A stretch of DNA of 64,000 nucleotides. Source: Vagococcus coleopterorum (lineage in GTDB: Bacteria > Bacillota > Bacilli > Lactobacillales > Vagococcaceae). Below the pieces are notes generated by a model. That model had not been told where the DNA came from, searched no databases, and saw only the letters and a program-made list of their open reading frames with translations. The position numbers were made by a program, and so were the translations under genes. The stretch lies in the NCBI RefSeq assembly GCF_011303955.1, contig NZ_CP049886.1, forward strand, positions 744,001-808,000. The letters are read 5' to 3'. Positions 21,637-31,080 of this stretch are shown here, in pieces (within the stretch, counting starts at the first letter, position 1; each line of letters starts with the position of its first letter).

Positions 21637-21822
21637 ATGAACCGAGAAGAATTTCAATGTCAGCATTGTTATACAAAGCTAGTGAAAATCTTTGCTGAAG
21701 ATTTTTCTAAGCCAGAGAGAGCAGTTTATAATTGCCCAGCATGCTCAAAGCAATTGTATACAAAACGGACGACGGACAATATTAAAATCCGTTTAAATGA
21801 AACAAAAAAAAGCCTCCGCTAA
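21637..21822 (+). CDS. Small zinc-ribbon protein
   Basis: 61 aa. The start at ATG 21637 is chosen because AGGGGTG lies 7 nt upstream; the longer open frame lies inside rlmD. CQHC (about 7-10) and CPAC (about 34-37) form a four-cysteine zinc ribbon, and the tail is basic (KRTTDNIKIRLNETKKSLR). Function unknown; nucleic-acid or protein binding is possible. It follows rlmD by 10 bp and shares its operon and terminator. Confidence 0.75.
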   Translation: MNREEFQCQHCYTKLVKIFAEDFSKPERAVYNCPACSKQLYTKRTTDNIKIRLNETKKSLR

Positions 21823-21836
21823 TGCGGGGCTTTTTT
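21806..21836. terminator. Bidirectional intrinsic terminator
   Basis: AAAAAAGCCTCCGC pairs with GCGGGGCTTTTTT around TAAT. Shared by the zinc-ribbon gene and the convergent ltaS. Confidence 0.9.
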
Positions 21837-23937
21837 ATTTTGCTTCGTTATATTCTTTATATGTTTTTGTTTTATATAAGTCGACAGTAGAAGTGTTTTT
21901 GTTTTGATTGTAAACGCTGGTTGATCCAGCACCTAGTTCTTGTTCGATTGCTTCCAATTGTGGCAATTGTTTCGTGTAATTGTAATCCTCTGGATTGACA
22001 TCGGTTAGACCTGCATCGTGGAAACGAAGAAGATCACCATTTGTCAAACTATCAGAATTACTTAGTTGTAATTTAACTTTATCAGTTAATGCTGCGATTG
22101 TTTCACTCAGCTCAGGTGTTGGTTCCGCAATCAATTCACCAGTTTTGTTATCATAGATGACGTCGTGCAATACCGTATAATCAGATGTTAAGAAATCACC
22201 ATTACGGAATGCGACAATACCATCACGGTCAGGTGATAATAAATCTTGTCCCAACATTAAGTAGGGTTTAGTATCAAGTCCTAGTAAACCAAGCAAGGTC
22301 GGTAAGACATCAACTTGACCACCGTAGGTATCTTGCACCCCACCAGTTGTTGTACCAGGGATATGGAACATCATAGGCACGCGTTGTAGTTGAGCATTGT
22401 CAAAATCAGTCCATGTTTCAGCGTCTTTTCCAAGTAAAGGAGCAAGTTCAGTGTTTCTTGAGTTTGAAACACCATAATGATCGCCGTATAGGATAATCAT
22501 TGATTTATCATATAAACCGCTATCTTTTAAGTAATTAAAGAACTCTTCAACAGCTTTATCTAAGTAATTAGCTGTAGCAAAGTAACCGTTAATGGTCGTA
22601 TCATTTGTTTGGGCAATTGGGAAACCAGCTTCATCACCTTTGAATTCTGAGTAAGGGTAGTGATTCGAAACAGCAATCATCTTCGTATAGAAGGGCTGTT
22701 GTAAATGTTCTAAATACTGAATCGATTGATTGAAGAAAGGTTTGTCATGTAAGCCGTATTGGAATGAATTTTCAGCAGTCACATCATAGTTACTAGCGTC
22801 AAAGAAATAATCATATCCTAAACGTTTGTAAGTTTCATTACGGTTCCAGAATGTTCCAGCATTACCGTGGAAGACAGCGCTAGTATAACCAGCCTTTTGT
22901 CCAAGAATTGCAGGGGCAGCTTGGAACGTATTTTTAGACCCTAACTGAGTAAACAAGGGACCTTGGTTCAAACCAAAGAAAGAATTTTCTAATAATGTTT
23001 CAGCATCACTTGTCTTACCGGATTTAACTTGATGGAAGAAATTGCTGAAGCTATAAGTATCAGTTCCATTATATAAACTGTTTAAGAAGGGTGTGACTTC
23101 ATGTTCAACACCATTTTCATCTTTTAATTTATAGTTAATCATAAATTGTTGCAGACTCTCTAGATGGATATAAATAACATTACGACCTTTAGCCATACCA
23201 AATGTGTCAGGGTTAGGTTTGACACGGTGATCAGCAACATATTGTTCCACGTTTACCACGTCATTTTCATTTGCTTGAGCACGAGTTTGGTTTGTTTTAA
23301 AGGTTTGAATACCATCATAAGCAGTAAAAGCATTAATTCCTAAGTACTTCACTAAATAATCACGTGAAAAAGTCCGTTTTAATAATTCGGGACGACTTGT
23401 TTCAGCTAATGTTAGGTTACCTAAGAAGAAAAGAACCGCACAAGTGGTGATAGCAATCGCAAAACGTCCACGCATTGGTTTTTCTTCCATCTTAATTTTC
23501 TTTCTAAGAAGCAGGACTGGCAAAATAACTAAGTCAAGCAAGTAAACAAAATCATACCAGCGGAATAAGCGTAAGGCACTTTCTCCTAAACCAGAGGAAA
23601 CTTTACCAGCACCTAACATCGTGTTAATGGTAATAAAGTCAGTAAACTCTCGGTAGTAAGTCACGTTTGAAAATAAAAGAATTGACATGACTGTGTAAAG
23701 TAAAAGCATGGTAATATAAGACGCTTTTTTATTTTTAATATAAAGCGCAGCTGACAAAATAAAAATAGTTGTAGCAAATGGGTTAATGAATAAAATAAAG
23801 TATTGGAAGGCATTTTCCACACCTAAGTTAAAATCAACTAAGTAAGCAAAAATGGCTTTTGCCCAACTAAGTAAAACTAGCAAGGTAAAGAATCCCATGC
23901 GTTTGTTTAACCAATTTGGATAATAAGATTTTTTCAA
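21835..23937 (-). CDS. ltaS: Lipoteichoic acid synthase (LtaS-type membrane phosphatase)
   Basis: A 700 aa protein that polymerises glycerol-phosphate from phosphatidylglycerol onto the glycolipid anchor outside the membrane. Five TM segments occupy about residues 14-36, 45-66, 73-92, 128-145 and 159-177. A linker with a signal-peptidase-like site AQA-N (220-223) follows, then an extracellular sulfatase-fold domain. Metal/catalytic residues are visible: E260 (IYIHLES) and nucleophile T309 (KSGKTSDAE), plus LYGDHYG and HGNAGTFWN. Full length. The promoter TTGTTT-17-TATAAT is at 24061-24033 on minus. Confidence 0.96.
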   Translation of the reverse strand: MKKSYYPNWLNKRMGFFTLLVLLSWAKAIFAYLVDFNLGVENAFQYFILFINPFATTIFILSAALYIKNKKASYITMLLLYTVMSILLFSNVTYYREFTDFITINTMLGAGKVSSGLGESALRLFRWYDFVYLLDLVILPVLLLRKKIKMEEKPMRGRFAIAITTCAVLFFLGNLTLAETSRPELLKRTFSRDYLVKYLGINAFTAYDGIQTFKTNQTRAQANENDVVNVEQYVADHRVKPNPDTFGMAKGRNVIYIHLESLQQFMINYKLKDENGVEHEVTPFLNSLYNGTDTYSFSNFFHQVKSGKTSDAETLLENSFFGLNQGPLFTQLGSKNTFQAAPAILGQKAGYTSAVFHGNAGTFWNRNETYKRLGYDYFFDASNYDVTAENSFQYGLHDKPFFNQSIQYLEHLQQPFYTKMIAVSNHYPYSEFKGDEAGFPIAQTNDTTINGYFATANYLDKAVEEFFNYLKDSGLYDKSMIILYGDHYGVSNSRNTELAPLLGKDAETWTDFDNAQLQRVPMMFHIPGTTTGGVQDTYGGQVDVLPTLLGLLGLDTKPYLMLGQDLLSPDRDGIVAFRNGDFLTSDYTVLHDVIYDNKTGELIAEPTPELSETIAALTDKVKLQLSNSDSLTNGDLLRFHDAGLTDVNPEDYNYTKQLPQLEAIEQELGAGSTSVYNQNKNTSTVDLYKTKTYKEYNEAK

Positions 23938-24032
23938 ATTTAAAACGTCCTTTCAGGTCACTGATTGTTTCATCTATGTGGTGATTCGTAATAGTAAGTT
24001 ATTAAAGCCATTTAGGCTCTTTCATTCTTACT

Positions 24033-24061
24033 ATTATAGACTCTGAAAAGGAAATAAACAA
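24033..24061 (-). promoter_or_regulatory. ltaS promoter with overlapping inverted repeat
   Basis: On minus: TTGTTT (24061-24056), a 17-nt spacer and TATAAT (24038-24033). A perfect 9-bp inverted repeat AATAGTAAG (23990-23998) / CTTACTATT (24027-24035) reaches into the -10. It could form an early leader hairpin or act as an operator. Confidence 0.7.
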
Positions 24062-24194
24062 ACAAATTAGTACTATCTTAATAAATTGTTAGAAATACAT
24101 CTGTTCTGGTTTTTAAGAGAATAATAAAGAAATGTGGTAAACTATGATAGAAACAATCCGTGGTGATTGAATAGTTAAGTAGGCGGTTAATTAA

Positions 24195-25379
24195 ATGAAA
24201 AAAATTAAATTAAAAACTAAAATTAGTCAGCAAGTCAAAGCGGGCTATCCTCTGATTCGACGTAATGATTTGTTGAATGAAAAAGATCTTATGAACCAAT
24301 TAGATTGGGTTCAATTTGTAACCCAATCAGATGACTTTTTAGGGATTGGCTATTTAGGAGATCAAAATAAAGGGTCTGGTTGGGTATTAACGCCCCAATT
24401 TTATTCAACATTAGAACGACCGTTTTTTGAAGAAAAATTTAAGCAGGCTAAAAGTTTAAGGCAACATTTTTTAAGCAATGATGAGACGACAGCTTATCGA
24501 ATGTTTAACGGTGAAGGCGACCAACTAGGTGGTGTGACGATTGATATTTATAATCAATATGCCGTGTTTTCTTGGTACAACGAAACGATTTATCATAATA
24601 AACAAATTATTATTGACGCCTTTAGAAATGTCAATCCCGAAATTGTTGGCGGGTATGAAAAAATTCGTTTCCAAGGAAACGGTTTGCCTGAATCCCAATT
24701 TATTTTTGGCCAAGAGGCACCAGAACCTTTAGTCGTTAAAGAAAATGGTGTGGCGTATGCTACCTATTTGAATGAAGGATTGATGACGGGGATTTTCTTA
24801 GATCAAAAAGAAGTTCGTGGTCGTTTAGTCGATGGTTTAGCACTAGGCCGTTCGGTCTTAAATACTTTCAGTTACACAGGGGCATTCTCAGTTGCTGCAG
24901 CTATGGGGGGAGCAAAAGAAACAGTTAGTGTTGATTTAGCCAAACGTAGTCTGCCGAAAACGCAAGAGATGTTTGAAACAAATGGTTTGTCACTAGATAA
25001 TAATCGCATTGTGGTGATGGATGTATTTGATTATTTTAATTATGCAAAACGTAAAGCGTTAAGTTTTGATATGATTGTTTTAGATCCACCAAGCTTTGCT
25101 AGAAGCAAGAAGCGGACGTTTTCAGTAGCTAAAAATTATGGCGACTTAGTAGAAGATGTCGCACCATTATTGAATAATGAGGGGATCTTGATAGCTTCAA
25201 CGAATGCGGCTAATGTAACTGTTGATAAATATCAACAAATGGTTGAAACGGCATTACGCAAACAAGGGAAACAGTTTAAACAGATTGGTGAAAATCGATT
25301 GCCTGTAGATTTCAAAACGAGTAAAAGTTTTCCGGAAGGTAATTATTTAAAAGTTTTAATCTATCAAGTTTTGTCATAA
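24195..25379 (+). CDS. Class I SAM-dependent rRNA methyltransferase, RlmI-like
   Basis: 394 aa. An N-terminal PUA-like domain (KISQQVKAGYPLIRRNDL, GIGYLGDQNKGSGWVL) precedes an EEHXXD-type Rossmann methyltransferase: LNTFSYTGAFSVAAAMGGA (motif I), VSVDLAKRSLPKTQEMF, DMIVLDPPSFARSKKRTFSV and the C-terminal FPEGNYLKVL. RlmI makes m5C1962 in E. coli 23S rRNA; Gram-positive homologues are less studied, so the target is inferred. aroD follows by about 13 bp. Confidence 0.88.
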   Translation: MKKIKLKTKISQQVKAGYPLIRRNDLLNEKDLMNQLDWVQFVTQSDDFLGIGYLGDQNKGSGWVLTPQFYSTLERPFFEEKFKQAKSLRQHFLSNDETTAYRMFNGEGDQLGGVTIDIYNQYAVFSWYNETIYHNKQIIIDAFRNVNPEIVGGYEKIRFQGNGLPESQFIFGQEAPEPLVVKENGVAYATYLNEGLMTGIFLDQKEVRGRLVDGLALGRSVLNTFSYTGAFSVAAAMGGAKETVSVDLAKRSLPKTQEMFETNGLSLDNNRIVVMDVFDYFNYAKRKALSFDMIVLDPPSFARSKKRTFSVAKNYGDLVEDVAPLLNNEGILIASTNAANVTVDKYQQMVETALRKQGKQFKQIGENRLPVDFKTSKSFPEGNYLKVLIYQVLS

Positions 25380-25392
25380 AGGAGTGAATGGA

Positions 25393-26121
25393 ATGAAAAC
25401 AGTTCAAATAGGGGAAGTTTTGCTTGGAGAACAAGAACCACTTAAAATATGTGTACCAATTGCAGGGAAAGATGCTCGTGAAGTATTTTTAGAAGCCTAT
25501 GCAGCAGCCGATGAAGCAGCCGATGTAGTAGAGTGGCGACTAGATTATTTAGAGGATTGCGATAATCAAAAGATGGTTTCTGAAATGATTAAAGAGCTGG
25601 TCTTAATTTTAAAAGGGATTCCTTTATTAGTGACAGTCAGAACGGAAGCAGAAGGTGGAAACTACCAAGGAGACTGGCAAGCCTATCACATGTTAGTGGA
25701 TCTGTTAATAACACTGGATGAGGTGGATGCTGTTGATATTCAAATGAGCTGTCCAACGGATTACCGTCAAGCACTATTGAAAAAAGCTAAGTTACAAGGT
25801 AAACCAAGTGTATTATCTTATCATGACTTCTATGGCATGCCCACACTACCAGACATCACCAATAAGTTAGATGAAATGTCTTATTGTCAACCAGATTTAA
25901 TTAAAATGGCATACAAGGTCACGGAAGAAACTGAGTTGTTAAGATTATCTTTAGTGAAAGAACAGTGGAATGTCATCCAACCGCTTATTTTAATCGGTAT
26001 GGGTGAAGTGGGTCAGCCGACTAGAACAAATAAACAAGGTGTTTTAACCTTTGCAACAGTTAGATCGGCGACGGCACCAGGGCAATTAACTATTTCCGAA
26101 GTGCGTCGTTTAACGAAATAA
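25393..26121 (+). CDS. aroD: Type I 3-dehydroquinate dehydratase
   Basis: 242 aa from the ATG at 25393 (AAAGGAG 8 nt upstream; the GTG at 25384 overlaps the RBS). Third step of the shikimate pathway, via a Schiff base: the catalytic lysine is in DLIKMAYKV and the catalytic histidine in SYHDFYGMP. VVEWRLDYLED, LLVTVRTEAEGG and the C-terminal ATAPGQLTISEVR also match. It stands alone here, outside an aro cluster, between the RlmI-like gene and ybaK. Confidence 0.95.
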   Translation: MKTVQIGEVLLGEQEPLKICVPIAGKDAREVFLEAYAAADEAADVVEWRLDYLEDCDNQKMVSEMIKELVLILKGIPLLVTVRTEAEGGNYQGDWQAYHMLVDLLITLDEVDAVDIQMSCPTDYRQALLKKAKLQGKPSVLSYHDFYGMPTLPDITNKLDEMSYCQPDLIKMAYKVTEETELLRLSLVKEQWNVIQPLILIGMGEVGQPTRTNKQGVLTFATVRSATAPGQLTISEVRRLTK

Positions 26122-26145
26122 GTTCGACTTAAAAGGGTGAGATAG

Positions 26146-26631
26146 ATGGCAAAGAAAAAAATACAAAAAACGAATGCCATTCGTTTATTAGAGCAAAAAA
26201 AAATCCCCTACACAGAGCGGGAATTTGAAGTGACAGATGAACACACAGATGCAGTGAGTGTGGCGCATGCTCTTGGTCAAAAAGAAGAAGAGATTTTTAA
26301 AACCTTAGTGACCTTAGGAAATAAAACAGGACCAGTCGTAGTTGCTATTCCGGGTAATCATGAACTTGATTTAAAAAAGCTAGCCAAAGTCAGCGGCAAT
26401 AAGAAGATGGAAATGTTACCTTTGAAAGACCTAGAACAGACAACTGGTTATATTCGCGGAGGCTGCTCACCAGTAGGCATGAAAAAGTTATATCCGACTT
26501 ACTTTGATCAATCAGCTTTAGAACATGATAGTATTCATGTGTCAGCGGGAAAAAGAGGAGTTCAGATGAGTGTGGCCCCACAAGCACTTGCACAACTTGT
26601 TCGAGGAGAGTTTCATGATTTAATTGTGTAA
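26146..26631 (+). CDS. ybaK: YbaK/EbsC family Cys-tRNA(Pro) deacylase
   Basis: A 161 aa trans-editing enzyme that hydrolyses Cys-tRNA(Pro). The invariant lysine lies in EEEIFKTLVTLGN, and YIRGGCSPVGMKKLYPTYFD is the family signature. The enterococcal homologue is named EbsC. RBS GGGTGAG, 24 bp after aroD, so it is probably the last gene of the unit. It ends in a terminator shared with the convergent 181 aa gene. Confidence 0.93.
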   Translation: MAKKKIQKTNAIRLLEQKKIPYTEREFEVTDEHTDAVSVAHALGQKEEEIFKTLVTLGNKTGPVVVAIPGNHELDLKKLAKVSGNKKMEMLPLKDLEQTTGYIRGGCSPVGMKKLYPTYFDQSALEHDSIHVSAGKRGVQMSVAPQALAQLVRGEFHDLIV

Positions 26632-26633
26632 AC

Positions 26634-26662
26634 AAAAAACAGCCAATTGGCTGTTTTTTTTA
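26634..26662. terminator. Bidirectional intrinsic terminator
   Basis: AAAAAACAGCC and GGCTGTTTTTT around AATT, with T and A runs on both sides. Confidence 0.9.
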
Positions 26663-27205
26663 TTTTCTTTTTTGTGATTCAAAGACACGTTTTTCAGGTA
26701 ATGGGAAGTCACTTAGTGCTTGTCCATCAGCGGTTAGTGATTCTTCGAAATCTTCGATTGATAAATCTAAACGACGAGAAATATCAAAGACACTGTGTAG
26801 AACATCGTGGAAATACATGCCATTTCCTTGTTCAAAATAATCTTTAAATTGCGCTGTACTTTGACCGTAGCCAGTTTCAGCTTCGAATTTTTTAGATTCT
26901 TCAATAAAGTCATTGAAGTGAGCTTTTGTATAATCAGTAAAGTTATTGTAGATGTTAATAGCAAGGGCTAAATCTTGCTGCCAAGTAGCGTAAGGTTTCT
27001 TAGCTAGACCGCCTTGAACTTCGATTAGTTGAAACTCATCATTACGAATGTGTTGTGTCATTAACATATCTAAATTTAGGTTTAGCCCAGTATAAGATAC
27101 ATTTTCAAAATTAAACTCTTTTAAATCTGCTAATTCTGTTGCTAGTGACTCAGCAGTAAAATTGCGGTTTTCTAAAGTTTTATAGATTTTTTTTTGTTGA
27201 AACAT
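26660..27205 (-). CDS. Uncharacterised 181 aa protein
   Basis: Not recognised. An acidic, soluble protein with no signal peptide, TM segment or cysteine. MFQQKKIYKTLENRNFTAES is followed by alternating helices (WQQDLALAINIYNNFTDYTKAHFNDFIEESKKFEAETG, YFHDVLHSVFDISRRLDLSIEDFEESL). The RBS GGAGGCG is 6 nt before the ATG. Monocistronic, with its own upstream gap before the flavoprotein gene, which lies on the same strand further upstream. Confidence 0.75.
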   Translation of the reverse strand: MFQQKKIYKTLENRNFTAESLATELADLKEFNFENVSYTGLNLNLDMLMTQHIRNDEFQLIEVQGGLAKKPYATWQQDLALAINIYNNFTDYTKAHFNDFIEESKKFEAETGYGQSTAQFKDYFEQGNGMYFHDVLHSVFDISRRLDLSIEDFEESLTADGQALSDFPLPEKRVFESQKRK

Positions 27206-27316
27206 CTCAACGCCTCCAATGAATTGAATAATTTATAGTTCACCGTTAGTATACCTTAAAATATTAAAAAAACAAAATGATAGCGCTAACAATGTCTATC
27301 TTATCACATTTAAGGG

Positions 27317-28585
27317 TTAGTAATTATAATAGCTAGCAATTTCTGCCGCGTGTTTACCAGCAACGTGTCCTGTCACAAAAGCTGCGGTAATATTATAACC
27401 ACCGGTATAGCCGTTAACGTCTAAGACTTCACCAGTAAAGAAGAGACCACTAACTAACTTACTTTCCATTGATTTTGGATTAATTTCTTTTAGAGAAATA
27501 CCGCCACCTGTGACAAACGATTTTTCGATAGGCCACGTGCCGTTAATCTCAATCGGAAAAGCTTTCATTAAGTCAATCAGTTGATCGCGATCTTTTTCAT
27601 TTAGACTTTTAATAGTTGCCGAACTATCAATTTCAGTTTGGCTAATTAAGAAATCTAAATACCTTTCAGGTAACATATTTTTCAAGGCGTTTTTAATCGA
27701 TTTTTGTTCACTTTCAGCCCGACGTTGAGCAAACTCTGAAACAAGTTGAGCCTGACTTTTATTAGGTAGGGCATCTAGTACAAGTGTCACCGATTCCCGT
27801 GCTTCGAGTTCTTTATTAACGAACATGCTACAGCGCAAAGCGGCTGGTCCAGAGATACCAAAGTGGGTAAATAGCATGTCCATTTCATGGCTGACAATCT
27901 CTTTATTTTTTGTGTTTAAAACGCTTAATTTTATATCTTGTAAAGCTAAACCTTGTAAGGTTTTATTTTGAATGAACGATTCCTTTGATAATAAAGGCGC
28001 TTCCGTTGGGAAAAGAGGTGTGACTGTATGGCCAGCTTTTTTAGCAAACCGATACCCATCACCAGTCGACCCAGTTTGTTGATAAGTTCGACCACCTGTT
28101 GAAACAATGACACAAGGAGCAATTTGGCGATCGCCAGAATCTAATTGGACGCCGACAATGCGTTGATCTTCTATTAATAAACGTTTAACAGGGTCAGCTT
28201 GTTGAATCGTGACACCCAGTTCTAACATTTTAGTTTGTAAACATTCAACAATACTTTTTGAACGATCAGAGACAGGGAACATTCTACCATGGTCTTCTTC
28301 TTTTAATGAAACTCCGTTCTCTTCAAAGAAGGCCATGATTTGATGGTTATCAAATTGGGAAAAGGCACTGTATAAGAATTTTCCGTTACCAGGAATATGT
28401 TGAATGATGTCTTCTGGTTCACGGTTATTCGTTACGTTACAGCGACCACCACCGGTTAGGAGTAATTTTTTCCCTAGTTTTTTGTTCTTTTCTATTAATA
28501 AGGTATTGGCTCCATTTTCAGCAGCGCTGACCGCTGCCATCATGCCACTAGTTCCACCACCGATTACAATCACATCGTATGTCAT
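27317..28585 (-). CDS. HI0933/BaiN-family FAD-dependent oxidoreductase
   Basis: A 422 aa flavoprotein. The N-terminal Rossmann dinucleotide motif is VIGGGTSGMMAAVSAAENGA. GGGRCNVTNNREPEDI is the hallmark of the HI0933 family, with STGGRTYQQTGSTGDGY and the C-terminal FFTGEVLDVNGYTGGYNI. The family is linked to BaiN and RdsA-like oxidoreductases, but a substrate cannot be assigned. RBS GGAGGTC before the ATG. Monocistronic. Confidence 0.9.
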   Translation of the reverse strand: MTYDVIVIGGGTSGMMAAVSAAENGANTLLIEKNKKLGKKLLLTGGGRCNVTNNREPEDIIQHIPGNGKFLYSAFSQFDNHQIMAFFEENGVSLKEEDHGRMFPVSDRSKSIVECLQTKMLELGVTIQQADPVKRLLIEDQRIVGVQLDSGDRQIAPCVIVSTGGRTYQQTGSTGDGYRFAKKAGHTVTPLFPTEAPLLSKESFIQNKTLQGLALQDIKLSVLNTKNKEIVSHEMDMLFTHFGISGPAALRCSMFVNKELEARESVTLVLDALPNKSQAQLVSEFAQRRAESEQKSIKNALKNMLPERYLDFLISQTEIDSSATIKSLNEKDRDQLIDLMKAFPIEINGTWPIEKSFVTGGGISLKEINPKSMESKLVSGLFFTGEVLDVNGYTGGYNITAAFVTGHVAGKHAAEIASYYNY

Positions 28586-28691
28586 AAATGAATGACCTCC
28601 ATTTCAGGTTTTAGTTTACCATAAAGCATCCGTTGATTGAAAGATGGGTGTTTAGGTAGGGTATTTTAATACTAAAAGAGATGAAAATTAC

Positions 28692-28720
28692 TTGAAAAAA
28701 TTTCATAAAAACAGTACAGT
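28692..28720 (+). promoter_or_regulatory. pgi promoter
   Basis: TTGAAA (28692-28697), a 17-nt spacer and TACAGT (28715-28720), with the pgi ATG about 40 nt downstream. Confidence 0.65.
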
Positions 28721-28760
28721 TAAGATATTAAATCGTTACTATTTTTAGGAGGAAAACAAT

Positions 28761-30107
28761 ATGACACATATTAATTTTGACTATTCAAAAATGAGTTCAT
28801 TCATTGGTGAAAATGAATTAGCTTATATGCAAAGCCAAGTAACCGCTGCTCATAACGAATTACGTGACGGAACAGGTGCTGGAAGTGACTTCCGTGGCTG
28901 GATTGATTTGCCAGCAGATTATGATAAAGCTGAATTTGCGCGTATTAAAGAAGCGGCAGCTAAAATTCAAAAAGATTCTGAAGTGTTAGTTGTTATTGGG
29001 ATTGGGGGTTCATATTTAGGAGCTAAAGCGGCTTTAGATTTCTTAAATCACTCATTCTATAACTTACTAGATAGTAGCGAACGTAAAGCACCATTAATCT
29101 TCTTCGCAGGAAACAGCATTAGTTCTTCTTACTTAGCAGATTTAATCGATGTGATTGGGGATCGTGATTTCTCAGTTAACGTGATTTCTAAATCAGGAAC
29201 AACAACTGAGCCAGCAATTGCCTTCCGTGTCTTTAAAGAATTATTAGTTAAAAAATATGGTAAAGAAGAAGCGAACCAACGTATTTATGCTACGACTGAT
29301 AAAGCCAAAGGTGCTGTCAAAGTTGAAGCAGATGCTGAAGGTTGGCAAACATTTGTGATTCCAGACGACGTCGGTGGACGTTTCTCAGTCTTAACTGCTG
29401 TGGGATTATTACCAATCGCAGCCAGTGGAGCTGATATTGATGGTTTAATGAAAGGTGCAGCTGATGCTCGTACTGATTTTATGAGCGATAAATTAGAAGA
29501 TAATGCGGCTTACCAATATGCTGCATTAAGAAACATCTTATACCGTAAAGGTAAAGTGACTGAATTATTAATCAACTATGAGCCAAGCTTGCAATACTTC
29601 TCAGAGTGGTGGAAACAATTATTCGGTGAGTCTGAAGGGAAAGATCAAAAAGGTATTTACCCATCAAGTGCCAACTTCTCAACTGACTTGCACTCATTAG
29701 GTCAATACATTCAAGAAGGACGCCGTAACATCTTTGAAACAGTGATTAAAGTTGATAAAGCGCGTCACACATTAACGATTCCAGAAATGGAACAAGACTT
29801 AGATGGTTTAGGTTACTTACAAGGAAAAGAAATTGACTTCGTTAATACGAAAGCTTTCCAAGGAACATTATTAGCACATACAGATGGCGATGTGCCAAAC
29901 TTCGTGATTACGATTCCAGAAACGGACGCTTATACATTAGGTTACTTAATGTACTTCTTTGAAATTGCAGTAGGAATTTCAGGATACTTAAATGGTGTGA
30001 ATCCATTTGACCAACCGGGTGTTGAGGCTTACAAGAAAAATATGTTTGCTTTATTAGGTAAACCTGGATTTGAAGATTTACAAAAAGAATTAGAAAATAG
30101 ATTATAA
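28761..30107 (+). CDS. pgi: Glucose-6-phosphate isomerase
   Basis: A 448 aa glycolytic isomerase interconverting glucose-6-P and fructose-6-P. The SIS fold is shown by [36 protein letters not shown] (phosphate-binding loop) and [32 protein letters not shown] contains catalytic residues of the short Gram-positive form. RBS AGGAGGAAA. Codon use is highly biased, as expected for a highly expressed gene. Monocistronic. Confidence 0.98.
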   Translation: MTHINFDYSKMSSFIGENELAYMQSQVTAAHNELRDGTGAGSDFRGWIDLPADYDKAEFARIKEAAAKIQKDSEVLVVIGIGGSYLGAKAALDFLNHSFYNLLDSSERKAPLIFFAGNSISSSYLADLIDVIGDRDFSVNVISKSGTTTEPAIAFRVFKELLVKKYGKEEANQRIYATTDKAKGAVKVEADAEGWQTFVIPDDVGGRFSVLTAVGLLPIAASGADIDGLMKGAADARTDFMSDKLEDNAAYQYAALRNILYRKGKVTELLINYEPSLQYFSEWWKQLFGESEGKDQKGIYPSSANFSTDLHSLGQYIQEGRRNIFETVIKVDKARHTLTIPEMEQDLDGLGYLQGKEIDFVNTKAFQGTLLAHTDGDVPNFVITIPETDAYTLGYLMYFFEIAVGISGYLNGVNPFDQPGVEAYKKNMFALLGKPGFEDLQKELENRL

Positions 30108-30110
30108 GAA

Positions 30111-30140
30111 TGTCCCCTGTTAAATCAGGGGCTTTTTTTA
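30111..30140 (+). terminator. pgi terminator
   Basis: GTCCCCTG and CAGGGGC around TTAAAT, followed by seven T. Confidence 0.85.
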
Positions 30141-30198
30141 TGCATATTTATTCGTCTCATCATTATTTTCCGCTATAATAGCAGTGGAGGCATGACAA

Positions 30199-30876
30199 AT
30201 GAAAACATTACTTATTATTTCACATCCTAATTATCAAGAATCAATGGGACAACAGTTTTTGAAAGAGAGTATCCTTGGTTTTGAAGACGTAACCATACAC
30301 CATTTGGATAGTTGTTATGGCACTTCGGCTATTGATATCGCAACAGAAGTGTCATTATTAAAAGAGCATGATCGGATTGTGTTTCAGTTCCCCTTATACT
30401 GGTATAGTAGTCCGTCTTTGCTTAAAGAGTGGCAAGACCAAGTACTGAGTAGTTTGAGTTCAGGAGCATTGAAAGGGAAAGCGTTTGGTTTGGTGATTTC
30501 AGTCGGTGCTAATCAGAAAGATTACCGACCAGGTGGCAAACTAGGACTAACGATGGAACACATCTTAGCTCCGTATCAAGCACTAGCAAATTATTTTGAG
30601 ATGATCTATTTACCACACTTTGCGATTAATCAATTTGTTTATCAAACAGATGCAGAGAAAGTATCTTTAGTGACTGATTACCAATATTATTTAACGGGTC
30701 CAGCTAATCAATCTTTAGCTGAACGAACGCAGTGGTTAATTAGTCACTTGAAAAGAAGTCAGCATAAGGATCAAGCTAAGTTACAATTATTAGTTGGTGC
30801 CCTTGAAGAGAATGCAGAAACACTAGCGGATTTAAACGATACTTTATCAGAGATGACAGCAGAAGGAGGGTACTAA
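30199..30876 (+). CDS. NAD(P)H-dependent oxidoreductase, flavodoxin-like fold (KefF/MdaB type)
   Basis: 225 aa. The N-terminal LLIISHPNYQESMGQQFL is the FMN-binding start of quinone reductases; FQFPLYWYSSPSLLKEWQDQV and GKAFGLVISVGANQKDY match the same family. The C-terminal 40 residues (RSQHKDQAKLQLLVGALEENAETLADLNDT) form an extra acidic helical tail. First gene of a three-gene unit with a 57 aa protein (start codon directly after this stop) and a 4-oxalocrotonate tautomerase. This suggests a role in quinone or aromatic electrophile handling, by inference. Confidence 0.85.
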   Translation: MKTLLIISHPNYQESMGQQFLKESILGFEDVTIHHLDSCYGTSAIDIATEVSLLKEHDRIVFQFPLYWYSSPSLLKEWQDQVLSSLSSGALKGKAFGLVISVGANQKDYRPGGKLGLTMEHILAPYQALANYFEMIYLPHFAINQFVYQTDAEKVSLVTDYQYYLTGPANQSLAERTQWLISHLKRSQHKDQAKLQLLVGALEENAETLADLNDTLSEMTAEGGY

Positions 30877-31050
30877 ATGGAAACAACATGGATTAATAAT
30901 TTAGTAGCTGAACTAAAGGAAACGAGTCACGATTATCGAGAAAAGGCTTTGTTAGCCGCAGCGCAACGAATTTATGAAGAACAAGCTATCAGGAAAGAAC
31001 AAATGGAAGGACAGCTAGACGGAACTCTATGGAGTCCTAAAAGTTGGTAA
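30877..31050 (+). CDS. Small helical protein, 57 aa
   Basis: The ATG follows the stop of the oxidoreductase gene with no gap, and GGAGGG lies 7-8 nt upstream, within that gene's end. The sequence METTWINNLVAELKETSHDY continues as one long helix (REKALLAAAQRIYEEQAIRKEQ) and ends DGTLWSPKSW. No homologue recognised. The tight coupling suggests a partner or regulator of the oxidoreductase. Confidence 0.65.
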   Translation: METTWINNLVAELKETSHDYREKALLAAAQRIYEEQAIRKEQMEGQLDGTLWSPKSW

Positions 31051-31080
31051 ATTTAATGAATTATTAAAGGAGGAAAAGAG

